Origin: Nymphaea colorata
Taxonomy: Eukaryota > Streptophyta > Magnoliopsida > Nymphaeales > Nymphaeaceae
Direction: 5' to 3'
Assembly: GCF_008831285.2 (NCBI RefSeq)
Contig: NC_045146.1
Coordinates: forward strand, 10,056,972-10,120,971
Length of the DNA: 64,000 nucleotides
Numbering within the stretch: the first letter of the stretch is position 1; the number at the start of each line of letters is the position of its first letter. The position numbers and the translations under genes were made by a program. Shown here piece by piece: positions 21,696 through 31,813 of the stretch. The notes under the pieces were generated by a model, which worked only from the letters and a program-made list of their open reading frames with translations, had not been told where the DNA came from and ran no database searches.

Positions 21696-22241
21696 TTAGA
21701 TAGCTCCTTGGTCTTTCCCTTGTTTGGTTTCTCTTGCAACTGAGTCCTGCACTTCTTGCTTGACTCCATTGCTGACTGGCTCGATGAAGCCGTCTTCATT
21801 AGTTCCTAGGCCTGTGTATGGATAGTAGCCTATTTTGGTCATTAGGTGAAGCCCTTTTAGCAGCTCTACAAAATGCCCATGCAGAGGGTGATCTCTTATG
21901 TCTGCCTCATTCAAATCGTGAAGCTTGTAGATGGTCGGACCTATCCATTCCACCAGGTTGACTTGTTCCATAATCTCAGGTTCATTCATGCCCAAACTGT
22001 GAAAGTTGTCTTTCACGTACACCTTGTTAGGGAACTGGACACTCGGCATCTCAACGGTGCATGTAGGATGAGAGACCAAAGGTTGTGGGAGTTTCTCTTT
22101 AGGATTTTCAGCTAGGACTGTGGCAATAGTGCCTCTATGACTCCATTTGATGCACTGGTGCAGAGTAGAGGGCACAACATTTGCAGCATGTATCCAAGGG
22201 TCATCAAGGAGTAAATTGTAAGATGATGGCACATCCACCAC
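21696..22241 (-). pseudogene. Protease-RT linker region (outer element)
   Basis: A 181-codon open minus-strand frame beginning VDVPSSYNLLLDDPWIHAA, the end of a gypsy protease (YNLLLGRPWIH is the usual form). A linker follows with YYPYTGLGTNEDGFIEPV. It is the longest intact stretch of the outer element. Confidence 0.7.
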
Positions 22242-23226
22242 ATATAAAAAGATTGTATGGACAATGAAGTTGATATGTAGGTCCAGATATGTCTTGACTA
22301 AACCATCTTCATGCTCTTGTCAAAATAAATGGTCATGTCATGTGGCATGTAATGCTGATCGTTGAATCCTAAAGGTTTTGTCTGTCATCTCCAGATAGAT
22401 ATCAGACTGCTCCCACATCTATTAGTATGTGTGGGATGTTTATGTCACGAGTCCTTACTACGATATAAGGTGCATTATTGTGAAACTGATGAGGCTTTGG
22501 CAGATAGTTATATAAGAACATGATCGAATCATTTACCTTGACCAAATTGACGGTCTATGCTAGAGTTTATAGAGTAGTGTTAGATTTGTCCTTGATTTTC
22601 TTGAGCACTTCCATGTACAATAGATGCATTTAGAAGGTTCAGAACATAGATATTCTGTGGGACTTTATAGACCTACTGAGCTACCATTTCTTTGGCTCCT
22701 TGAGAAGATTTTGGCTAATCTTCTGCCTTAATTTTCCTCTTTCTTGATCTACTATTGAGACACATTGAAAATGGGACTTGGTAGCTGCGGGTGCCTCTTT
22801 GACCTTGTATATGAGCTTCTTGACATGCTTGGGCTTGTCGGCTTGGATTCTCATAGCCGTTGTTTTCTTGCTAATGGCTTGAATAAAATCAAACAGCTTT
22901 TGCATTGATCTATGATCAATGGCCATTACAACCATCTCTTCTTATGTGTATGGCTGAATAGGTCATGTGGATAGAAAGAAATGTTATACATTACCACCAC
23001 AATATTCTTACCATGGTTTCTATGTATTCTTGAGGACTTTGGGAGTGGTGTCCTCGACCCAATAAATAAGTCAATATGTAATCACCCCAATTTTTTTTTT
23101 TTTAAAAAGAATGCTCTCTTTTATTAAAAACACAAAACCCAATTTTTGGACCTAAATTGGTCCAAAGTCACAGTCCAAATCCAAATTAGCCAAAAACCCA
23201 AGTCCAAATCCAAATCAAGCATTTGA

Positions 23227-23575
23227 GACCCATTTGCCCTTCCTTTTGACAAAAAAAACCTCTTTTTAGAGGGTATTTTGGTCTTTTTGGTTGACAATAC
23301 CCATTTGCCCCTCCTTTTTGACAAAGAACCTCCTTTTAGAGGGCGATTTTGGTCTTTTTGGTAAACAAGACCCATTTGCCCTTCCTTTTTGGCAAAGAAC
23401 CTCCTTTTAAGGGGTGATTTTGGTAAGCAAGACCAATTTGCCCCTCTTTTTTGACAAATAACTTCCTTTTAGAGGGTGATTTTGGTCTTTTTTTGTAAAC
23501 AAGTCTCATTTGCCCTTCCTTTTTACAAAAAAGCTTCCTTTTAGAGGGCGATTTTAGTCTTTTACAAAAAAGAAT
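23227..23575. repeat. LTR minisatellite, 62-71-bp units
   Basis: Five to six imperfect copies of a unit containing CCCATTTGCCCCTCC, TTGACAAAGAACCTCC and TTTTAGAGGG (starts near 23227, 23297, 23369, 23431, 23502). The same array occurs in the 3' repeat at about 31965-32305. Copy number and unit length vary between the two LTRs. Confidence 0.9.
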
Positions 23576-23603
23576 TAAAGTTTGTGTTTTCGCTCCAAAA
23601 CCC

Positions 23604-23612
23604 TCTATAAAT
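23604..23612 (+). promoter_or_regulatory. LTR TATA box
   Basis: CTATAAATA, about 530 bp into the LTR, followed by C-rich then CT-rich leader sequence. The same box is conserved in the 3' repeat at 32347-32355. This is the likely promoter of the element. Confidence 0.6.
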
Positions 23613-23913
23613 ACCACCCACTTCCCCCCTCCCCCCTTTGGGTAAAATTGGCCTTTGGAAGAAACTCTAGTGTATTCTCACTTGAAGACTTAGAGTTTCT
23701 CTTGAGCTCTCTCTCTCTCCCTCTTCCTCTCTCCATTTTCTTCTTCAACTTGAAGCAAGCTACAACCCTTTTGGAGGCATCACCTTAGAGTTTCACTCAA
23801 AGGGAATCTTCAAGTGAATGTGTTCATTTTCCTTAGGTCATTTCTCATTAGAGGTATGTAATTATCATCCCTCTCATTTCTTTAATTTTTTTTTTCTCTT
23901 CTCATGTTCCTCT

Positions 23914-24360
23914 CCCCATGGCCAAAGGAGATAGCACTCAATCTCTTTTTAGAGGCAATGGGCTATGCTCAAGTGCACCGGGAGCATGGAAAGATGAGAT
24001 GACCTTTCATTTCATGGTTGAATCATGTTTTCTCTTTAATTAAATATAGCATTGCTTTTCTTTCTATATTTTCTCCTCATCTTCATCTCCCCATGGCTAA
24101 AGGAGGTAGCATTGAATCTCATCTAAGAGACAAGAGGCTATGCTCAAGTACAACGGGAGCATGAAAAGATGAGATGATCTTTCATTTTAATCATGTTCTT
24201 TCCTTTCATGAATACATTCTTGTTGTTTTTTTTGCTTCTTCTTATTTTCCTTATTTCCCCATGGCCAAAGGAAATAGCTTTCAATATCTATTTTAGAGTC
24301 AAGAGGCTATACTCAAGTGCACCGGGAATATGAGAAGATGAGGTGGTATATCATTTCATA
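23914..24360. repeat. Three tandem units of about 170 bp in the LTR
   Basis: Each unit begins CCCCATGGCCAAAGG (or GCTAAAGG), continues with AAGTGCACCGGGA and ends with GATGAGATGATCTTTCAT. Starts are 23914, 24089 and 24257. The 3' repeat has the same three units from about 32657, 32832 and 33008, so the triplication predates the insertion. Confidence 0.88.
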
Positions 24361-25819
24361 GTTACATCATGTCCTCCCTCCTAATTGAACTTTGCTCTTT
24401 CCATCATCCTCTTTCTCTCTTTCCTTCCTTGAATGTTGTCTATATATTATCCACGCATAGTTGCTTGGTTTTCTACTTATATGTGAATGTATGGTGGGAA
24501 TGAGAGTGTAGTTTGGGGACTCTTTATTTTCATATTAATTTTTGAGGTTGGGACGTGTCAGACCCAGGATAAACCCTTACGAAAATGTACATGTTAATAT
24601 GCATTTGCACGTCATTTTGCACTAGTTTCCTTCTTAATCACCCCATTAGGAACCTTAACAAGTGTCTTGTTATGTTGCTTATTTTCTTCTATACCCAACG
24701 GTGGAAGAAATATATCTCTTACAACAAACTAAATAATAACATTCTATGCTTATATAAATCATATTTTCGAAAACAATTTCAAAAGGAACCTTCTAACATG
24801 GCCTTAGGGACTTAGCTTAGACTCTTGCATGAGTTCAACCTCCCCTCTGGCCCACATTAAACTTGAAGTTGGTAATTTTAAGTTATTCCTTGATTTTTAA
24901 TCTTGTGAAGGTATGGATGTATACACATGTTATATACATCTATGCCAACATGATGATCCTCCCATCTTTCTCTCTCTATGCTTTCACTTTCCATTTTTTA
25001 AATTCTCATATGTGCACAAATATGTATGCACATGTGCTCTATTTCCTTTCTTTCAAATATTTATTCTTTTTTTAAAGACAAATATCTTCTCTTATAAATT
25101 TTCTCATACCCATATATACGTATGATATTTTTTTTTCCTCTAAAATCTCTCTTTCTCTTCAAATCAATACATCTTTTTCTGTTAAGCTTACATATATGTG
25201 TGTATGTGATGATATATATACATGCATGCATGTCTCTCTCTATCTTTCTTTTTTTCTTTTCATAAAAGTGTTTTATCTCTTGTATTTTTTTAACATTCTC
25301 TTCTCATGATATTTTTGTTTACCAACTTCATTAAGACCAAAAACCAAGTAATGATCCAACATTGAAATCATGCTTGATGGTCTACAATCTCAATCCCTTT
25401 TCAAAAATTTTTTCTTCTTATATACAACAACAAAAATCTTAGATGTATGTTGTGGTAGGAATTTTTTACATTCTTCCAATCATATAGGATAAATGCATCC
25501 ATGCATTCTCACCCACTTTATTTCACTTATGATCACAAACATCTCTCTAAAAGAACTTAAGCAAGATGGGATGGAGCTCTAACTAGGTGGTAATCGAATT
25601 AGAGCAAAATCTCAAACCTACTTAAAGTCTTAAGAGAACACTAAAGTGATTTCAAAATGATTTCACAAGCTTTTCAAATGATATTTACTGATTCCACTTT
25701 TTCCTCAAAACATTTCACATTATCAAGCTACTCTTCAAGAGTCTTTTCAAAAGTTTGAAACATCAAACTTTCAATATTTTCTACACCACATATAATTTCA
25801 AAAGGATGTTTAAGTTAAA

Positions 25820-27106
25820 ATGAAATGCATCAATGATGAACATAGCCCAAGAAGTCTTGAAGGCATTGCTATACAATGGTACAAAGAAAATGTCAATCCA
25901 ATTGAGTTGAAGGAATTTGATAAATTGATTAACATGCTTGTCAAAAGATTTGAACAAAATGCTCCCATGGCTCCAACCCTTAGTACCATTTGTAATCTTC
26001 GTCAGAAACAGGAAGAAAAGACTCAAGAATTCAACCAAAAATGGAAAATTCAATGCAATAAGATGAAGGAGCCCATTTCTGAGGCACAAACCTTGTCACT
26101 CATAAAGAAAAATCTTGCCCAACCCTTGAAAAGTCTCATCCGCAACGTCCCGATCAAAACCTTTGCTGAATTGATTGAACAAGCAAACTCAATAGAAGAA
26201 AGAATTGAGGAAGGAGACTTCGATGGAATTATCACTCCTAAATACAAAGAAGATGGAAAGAAAGGAGGAAGGACACAGTTGCCTACACACTTCATAGCCA
26301 ATGCTGGCATTAAAAAGGACCATGGCAATAGCTATAAGCAGGACAATGAAGTCATTCACAAAAAGAACATGCAGTTCCCCAAAAGCGATGATGAAAGAAA
26401 GAACAATCATCCAGGTTGGGGCTATGACCGAAAAGTCACTCCTCTCAGCCAGTCTCGTGAGAAGATCCTGAAATACTTTCTCGCCAAAAGAACTATCGTT
26501 TTGCCAAAAATACCAGAACCTTCGAAAATGATAGGAAGAAATAAAGAAAAATTGTGTAAGTGTCATCGTGCCCCTGGTCATGACACTGAGGACTGTTTTG
26601 TCCTCAAAAATATTATTCAAGACTTCATCAACAATGATCTCAAGATTTATGATAAAAGCACCCCTGAGATACTAAGGAATCCATTCCCTGACCACGGAAA
26701 GGCGGCAGTGGCCATGATCGCTATAGGCACTCCACTTTCGTACCATCTACAAGAGCACATTCGACCTTATATTGGAAGCGGTTCACACAAAGTCATGGTG
26801 GCAGACCAAGGTAAGGAACCTCTGGATTTCATTGCAATGATGAATGGCAGGACAGGAAGTTCGCCCAAGGAACTTCCCATGATTCTGAAGACTTTTATCT
26901 TACAAGGCGACGAATCATCAGATGACTCCTCAAATGAAGATCCATTCTATTTGGATGTTCTCCCCTTGGAAGAGCGTATGGTTGAGGGAGACTCGGTTCA
27001 AGCTTCTAAAAAAATCAGTCAATTACCTTCTCAAAAAAAGACCTCTCAAAATAGGGATATTTCCATGAAGATGCTCTTTACATCATCGTTCAGGTCAATG
27101 GGATGA
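25820..27106 (+). pseudogene. Gypsy gag, N-terminally truncated, fused to the LTR end
   Basis: Open for 428 codons from ATG 25820, which lies inside the terminal repeat. The first ten codons come from the repeat and then gag proper starts at SLEGIAIQWYKENV. Seen: the gag core with RFEQNAPMAPTLSTI and TQEFNQKWKIQCNKM, and a zinc-knuckle-like CKCHRAPGHDTEDC (about 26555-26600). A long linker follows. The usual N-terminal gag part is missing. Near 27065 the protease frame (LYIIVQVNGMTV) takes over by a shift. The product would be a capsid-like protein but is not complete. Confidence 0.75.
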
Positions 27107-27357
27107 CAGTGTCACATGTGTTGATTGATGGAGGAAGTGGTCTAAATATTTGCCCTGATCTCACGGCCAAAACATTGGGGTTTCGTGAAGACAAATATCG
27201 CTCAAATGATATCAAGATCTACGGATATGATGGCCAAGGCATGAACAACAAAGGTACTCTCGATATGAACGTGACCATCGAAAATACTAGCCATCACATT
27301 GTGTTCCATGCGGTAGATGTGCCCCCGTCATATAACTTACTTTTGGGACGACCCTAG
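27065..27357 (+). pseudogene. Gypsy protease
   Basis: Reads LYIIVQVNGMTVSHVLIDGG then SGLNICP and ends YNLLLGRP before TAG 27355-27357, where the family has Trp. The aspartic protease active-site Asp is at the ID-GG-S turn. The downstream linker is in other frames to about 27800. Confidence 0.75.
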
Positions 27358-27940
27358 ATCCACCAAGTACGAGGAATCCCATCCACTTTTCATCAATGCC
27401 TCAAATGGAATTTTGGCACATCATTCATCACCATACGTGCTGAGGATCCAACCGAAAGGCTCGTACAACCAATGCTCCATAGGTCAATTGATCCAGTGGA
27501 TGTACCCATCATAAAAACAACAAAGGACAGACCTTTGGAAGAATGGATGCAAAACATGAAGATAGGTGAATCATCTGAAAGTGCCCATATTGTTTTGAGC
27601 AATCATGCAAGTTACCAAGAACATCCTTTATATGTTCATTTCACAAAAAATCCTAAAGGTTTTTAATTGCTTTTGAAAGGCGGTTACCGTCCATTCACTG
27701 ACCTCAAAAAAAGTGAAGAAGGCATCTTGTAGCCGATTAGCATCCCTTTTCAGATGAACACGAGAGGACTGGGATATCATGAAGGAATTTGAAGAAGATC
27801 TTGGGGGCTAATAGTATTCACTTTTGTTTCAAATTCTCCCATAAATTTTGTAATTTTAAACATCTTTTTGTCTGGTATCATGAGAGGACCCATTCTATGA
27901 ACTAAGAACTTTTTTTTGTATATGCAATGCAAGAAATCTT

Positions 27941-29071
27941 TTGTTGTCAATTTTAATTTCGTCCAACTCTTTCCTTTATCCTCTTTACAGGACATCAGAA
28001 CTCAATATGTCTCTGTTTATTCTTTTTCCTCGGAAGTCCCCCCAGAAAGCATTTATCGAACAAGTAGTCGGGGAAATAAATTCTATAATAATACCCGAGT
28101 CAAAATTACCAAAATGCACTCAGATTCAGAAGCAAGAACATCCCTCATCCTTGATTAATGATCCAATCGAAGAGATTAATATTGGAACCAGCGAGGACCC
28201 AAAAATCCTTCAAATTGGTATTAGTTTGTCAATAGACGAGAGGAAAAGATTGGTGGACTTTTTTGTCAATAACCAAGAAGCTTTTGTTTGGACTTATGAA
28301 GATATGCTGGGCTTAGACCCTCAGTTGGTTGAACACCGTTTGCCTTTAAATTCTAGTTGCAAGCCAGTTAAGCAAAAGTTGCGCAAGTTTGATCGTCCAC
28401 TAGAAGGGCCTGTAAAAGAAGGATTAGAATACTTACTAAGGGAAAAATTTATTCGTGCCATCGACTACCACGAGTGGTTGGCTAATATTGTGGTTGTCCC
28501 CAAGAAAAATGGTAAATTCAGATTATGCATCAACTTTCGAGACCTGAACAAGACTACACCAAAAGATGATTATCCACTTCCAAACATTGATTTGTTAGTA
28601 GACAGTACAACAGGACATGCAATGTTCTCTTTTATGGATGGATATTCGGGATATAACCAAATCAAATTAGCAGTCAAAGATCAACCTAAGACTGCTTTTG
28701 CTACACCCTGGAGCACTTTCTGTTATATGGTAATGCCGTTTGGGTTGAAAAATGCTGGAGCAACTTATCAAAGAGCCATAGCCGCTATCTTTCATGATTA
28801 GATGCACAAAATCATGGATGGATATATTGATGACATATTAATTAAATCTAAAGTGAGAGAAGACCACATTGAAACTCTCGCCCAAGTATTTGAGAGACTC
28901 TTACAGTACAAGCTTCGTTTGAATCCTCAAAAATGTGTGTTTGGGGTTGAATCGGACAAACTTTTAGTTTTCATGGTCACTAAAAGGGGGATCGAGATGG
29001 ATCTTACCAAAGCTAAAGCCATCATCGATATGCCTCCACCTACTAATACAAGGACGAATCCAATCCATTAG
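27941..29071 (+). pseudogene. Gypsy reverse transcriptase
   Basis: Linker then RT with EWLANIVVVPKKNGKFRLC, DLNKTTPKDDYPLPNID, FSFMDGYSGYNQIKLA (first catalytic Asp), TPWSTFCYMVMPFGLKNAGA and, after TAG 28799-28801, YIDD at 28823-28834. It is broken by a frameshift near 29055. Known: RT copies the element RNA into DNA. All palm motifs are recognisable, so decay is mostly point mutation. Confidence 0.87.
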
Positions 29072-29681
29072 ACGATTTATTTCTAATTTGACCATGAGAT
29101 GCGAACCATTCAACCAGTTGTTGAGGAAAAGCATCAAGTTTGAATGGGGTTTTGAATGCCAATAGTCATTTGAAAGGATCAAGAAATACCTTCTAAATCC
29201 ACCAATTCTAAAACCACCAGTGTTGGGTAGACCATTGTTGCTTTACATCACAATGAATGAGTCAGCATGCGGCAGCTTTTTGGCACAATATGAGGAAGGA
29301 AGTCGCATCGAGCATGCAATCTATTATATTAGCAAGACTTTTGTCTTGTATGAAAAGAAGTACTCTCCAATAGAGAAAACTTGTTTGGCATTGGTTTGGA
29401 TGTGTCAGAAGTTGAAACATTATTTATTAGCTTGTGAGGTCAAGATACTCTCCAAGCTAAATCCTCTCAAGTACATCTTGGAACAACCATTCCTTAATGG
29501 GCGTATCACCAAATGGCAAGTTTTGTTGATACAATATGATCTTGAATATATGTCTCAAAAGTCAATCAAAGGACAAGCAATTGCGGATCAGTTAGCAGAC
29601 TTCCCTCAGTACGAAGAAATCAGAACAAATGATGAGTTTCCATATGAACATGTACTAAGATTGGAAACAGTTCCGATATAG
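29072..29681 (+). pseudogene. Gypsy RT-linked RNase H
   Basis: Continues RT after the frameshift: a stop at 29163, then LLLYITMNESACGSFLAQYE, YYISKTFVLYEKKYSPIEKT, LALVW and GQAIADQLADFP at the C-terminal end. It stops at TAG 29679-29681, where Trp is expected before the next module. Confidence 0.82.
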
Positions 29682-30428
29682 AAGATGTACTTTGATGGGT
29701 TTAGAAATGTGATGGGAGCAGGCATAGGCATCATACTTATCAGTCTGAAAAACGAAATGATCCCGTACTCTTTGAAACTTGATTTTCCATGTACCCATAA
29801 CATGGCTGAATATGAAGCCATCATACAAGGACTTCATTCTTTATTGAGTTTTCAAGTGAAAAGAGTGCATGCATTCGGCGACTCTCAGCTTGTTATAAAC
29901 CAAGTGAATGAAGAATGGCAAGTCAAAGACAAAAAGTTGGTGTCATATCAAGAAATCGCTACCTCCTTAATCTATCAATTTGAAGAAGTACAACTGGCTC
30001 AAATAAAGAGAGAAGGTAACCCAATTGCGGATGACCTCGCGAGCTTAGGGTCTACTATCACCTTTCGAACCAATGAAGCAATCCGTTCTTTTGAAATTGG
30101 AAGATTGAAACACCCTGCTTTTGAAACAACAATGCATGTCTATCATATCCAAGAGGGGAATACGCCTTGGTACCATGACATCAAAAGGTACATTGAAAGT
30201 GGAGAATTCTCAATCGGAATGTCCAAAAATGAACAGAAAGCAATTCAGTGTATGTCAGCAATGTACTTCATTCTTGCAGGAGTGCTATACAGACGTGGAT
30301 TTAGTATCAAATACTCTTGGTGTCTTGATGAAGATGAAGCAAGGGAAGTCATCAAAGAATCACATCGAGGAGATTGTGGAGGCCATGTTGGTTACCAAAC
30401 CCTCACCAAAAAAATAATTCGAGCATGA
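29682..30428 (+). pseudogene. Second, aRH-type RNase H plus integrase zinc finger start
   Basis: MYFDGFRNVMGAGIGIILI, CTHNMAEYEAIIQGL, HAFGDSQLVINQVNEEW and REGNPIADDLASLGS are the D-E-D-D landmarks of the additional RNase H that marks Tat-lineage gypsy elements. The frame goes on into HRGDCGGHVGYQT, the first half of the integrase HHCC finger, and ends at TGA 30426-30428. Confidence 0.82.
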
Positions 30429-31412
30429 TATTATTGACCTACTATGCAAAAAGATTGTTACCAATTCGTCAAAAGATGCAAAGAGTGTCAACTACATGCT
30501 CCAGTGATCCATGCCCCAGCCTCTCACCTGCATTCTGTGGCATCTCCTTGGCCATTTTCAATGTGGGCATTTGACGTAGTTAGACCGATATCCCCCGCAA
30601 CTTCTAATGGCCATAAGTATTTTCTTGCTGCAATAGATTATTTTACCAAGTGGGTAGAAGTCATCACACTCAAAACAGTGGAAGGACGTCATATAGTGTC
30701 ATTCATTCACAAAAATCTTCTTTGCAGATTTGGAGTCCCTCATGATATAGTATCTGACAATGGGACTTATTTCAAGAATGAAAAGATGAGGCAATTATGT
30801 AGCAAGTACCGCATCACGCACCATTTTTCAGCTCCTTATTACCCCCAAGGCAATGGACAAACAGAGGCTACCAACAAGATCCTGATCCGCATCTTGGAAC
30901 GGACAGTAGAAACTAGAAAAGATTAGCATGAAAAGATGCATAACACTTTGTGGGCATATCGCACCACTATGAGAACTCCAACGAATGCTACTCCAGCATA
31001 GCTAGTCTATGGAACAGAAGTGATTCTATCATTACATGTGTTGAAACCCGCTTTGAAGTTCGCTTCTCTCATTGAGCTTCCTCTAACTCAATATCAGCAG
31101 AAAAGGCTAATGCAACTCGATTTGTTAGAGGAAAAGATGCTAAAAGCAGCTGAACATGCTGAAGCTTATCGCCAAAGGGTAGCCAAACAATTTGCCAAGT
31201 CAGTTATTGAGAGACAGTTCAAAGTGAATGACTTGGTCCTATGATCAATGGTATACCTCAGAAGACGACAGCATAGTAAGTGGGCACCAAACTGGGAATG
31301 CTCATATGTTGTTAAAGAAGCCTTGCCCCGAAATTCTCGACTGATCGATGCTGATGGGGTGGAACTTGCCGATCCTGTTAATGCCCTTCACCTCAAGAAA
31401 TTCTATGCCTAG
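30429..31412 (+). pseudogene. Gypsy integrase
   Basis: After a second stop (30435) the Cys half of the zinc finger (CYQFVKRCKEC) follows. The catalytic core then has MWAFDVVRPI (first Asp), IVSDNGTYF (second Asp) and GNGQTEATNK (Glu), so the DDE triad is visible. Stops occur at 30924, 30999 and 31242. The tail reads WECSYVVKEAL and HLKKFYA, ending at TAG 31410-31412. Known role: insertion of the cDNA. Confidence 0.85.
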
Positions 31413-31554
31413 TTCTCTTGTATTTACTTTTCAATCAATAACAAATATTTATGTTTTCACATCTGAACTACCATTCTACCATTCAATCTATATTTTTCTC
31501 AGTTGTGAAACATGACGATTACACTGAGGCATTTTTTATTGTTATTATTATTCA

Positions 31555-31725
31555 AGAGCAACCCACGTAGGTAAGGGTCAAACCTGCAATGCAAGCCAAG
31601 GCAACCCATTTCAGGGGGGTTAAACCTGAATTCAATATTGGCAAACTCATGCAGGCAAGGGGTTAAACCTGCAATATGAGCTCAAACAACCCATTCAGGT
31701 AAGGGGTTAAGCCTGAAACATCTCT
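31555..31725. repeat. GGGGTTAAACCTG repeats after pol
   Basis: Between pol and the 3' LTR, four degenerate copies of a 40-50-bp unit containing CAACCCA...CAGG and GGGGTTAAACCTG. The half-sites GGTTAAACC are palindromic. No frame runs through them. Confidence 0.75.
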
Positions 31726-31813
31726 CCAAAAATGTTTTGTTTGAAAAATTTGTGGTGCTTATCTTTGTCACTAAGCACGGTTAGCACCGGTTCAGTAACA
31801 AAGAGAGGCATCT

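Larger units (their letters stand above)
18640..23076 (-). mobile_element. Outer Ty3/gypsy (Tat-type), left part, heavily decayed
   Basis: Read on the minus strand from right to left: gag-PR linker, protease end, RT, RNase H, a second (aRH-type) RNase H and integrase, all in short broken frames. The gag start is not here. It resumes at 34618-35190 on the same strand, so the element was split by the plus-strand gypsy at 23077-34617. The domain order with two RNase H modules is that of the Tat lineage of Ty3/gypsy. LTRs were not found. Confidence 0.78.
23077..25848 (+). repeat. Gypsy 5' LTR-type terminal repeat (2.77 kb)
   Basis: Starts TGTAATCACCCC and is closely similar over its length to 31814-34617. 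It contains a 60-70-bp minisatellite (23227-23575), a TATA box with T-rich downstream sequence (23604), and three larger tandem units (23914, 24089, 24257). The similarity ends at CATAGCCC (25848), after which gag codons follow at once. Confidence 0.88.

Noticed and set aside
23227-23575. Regularly spaced repeats resembling a CRISPR array
   Set aside because: The whole unit is repeated with drift, there are no constant repeats with unique spacers, and it lies in a plant LTR.
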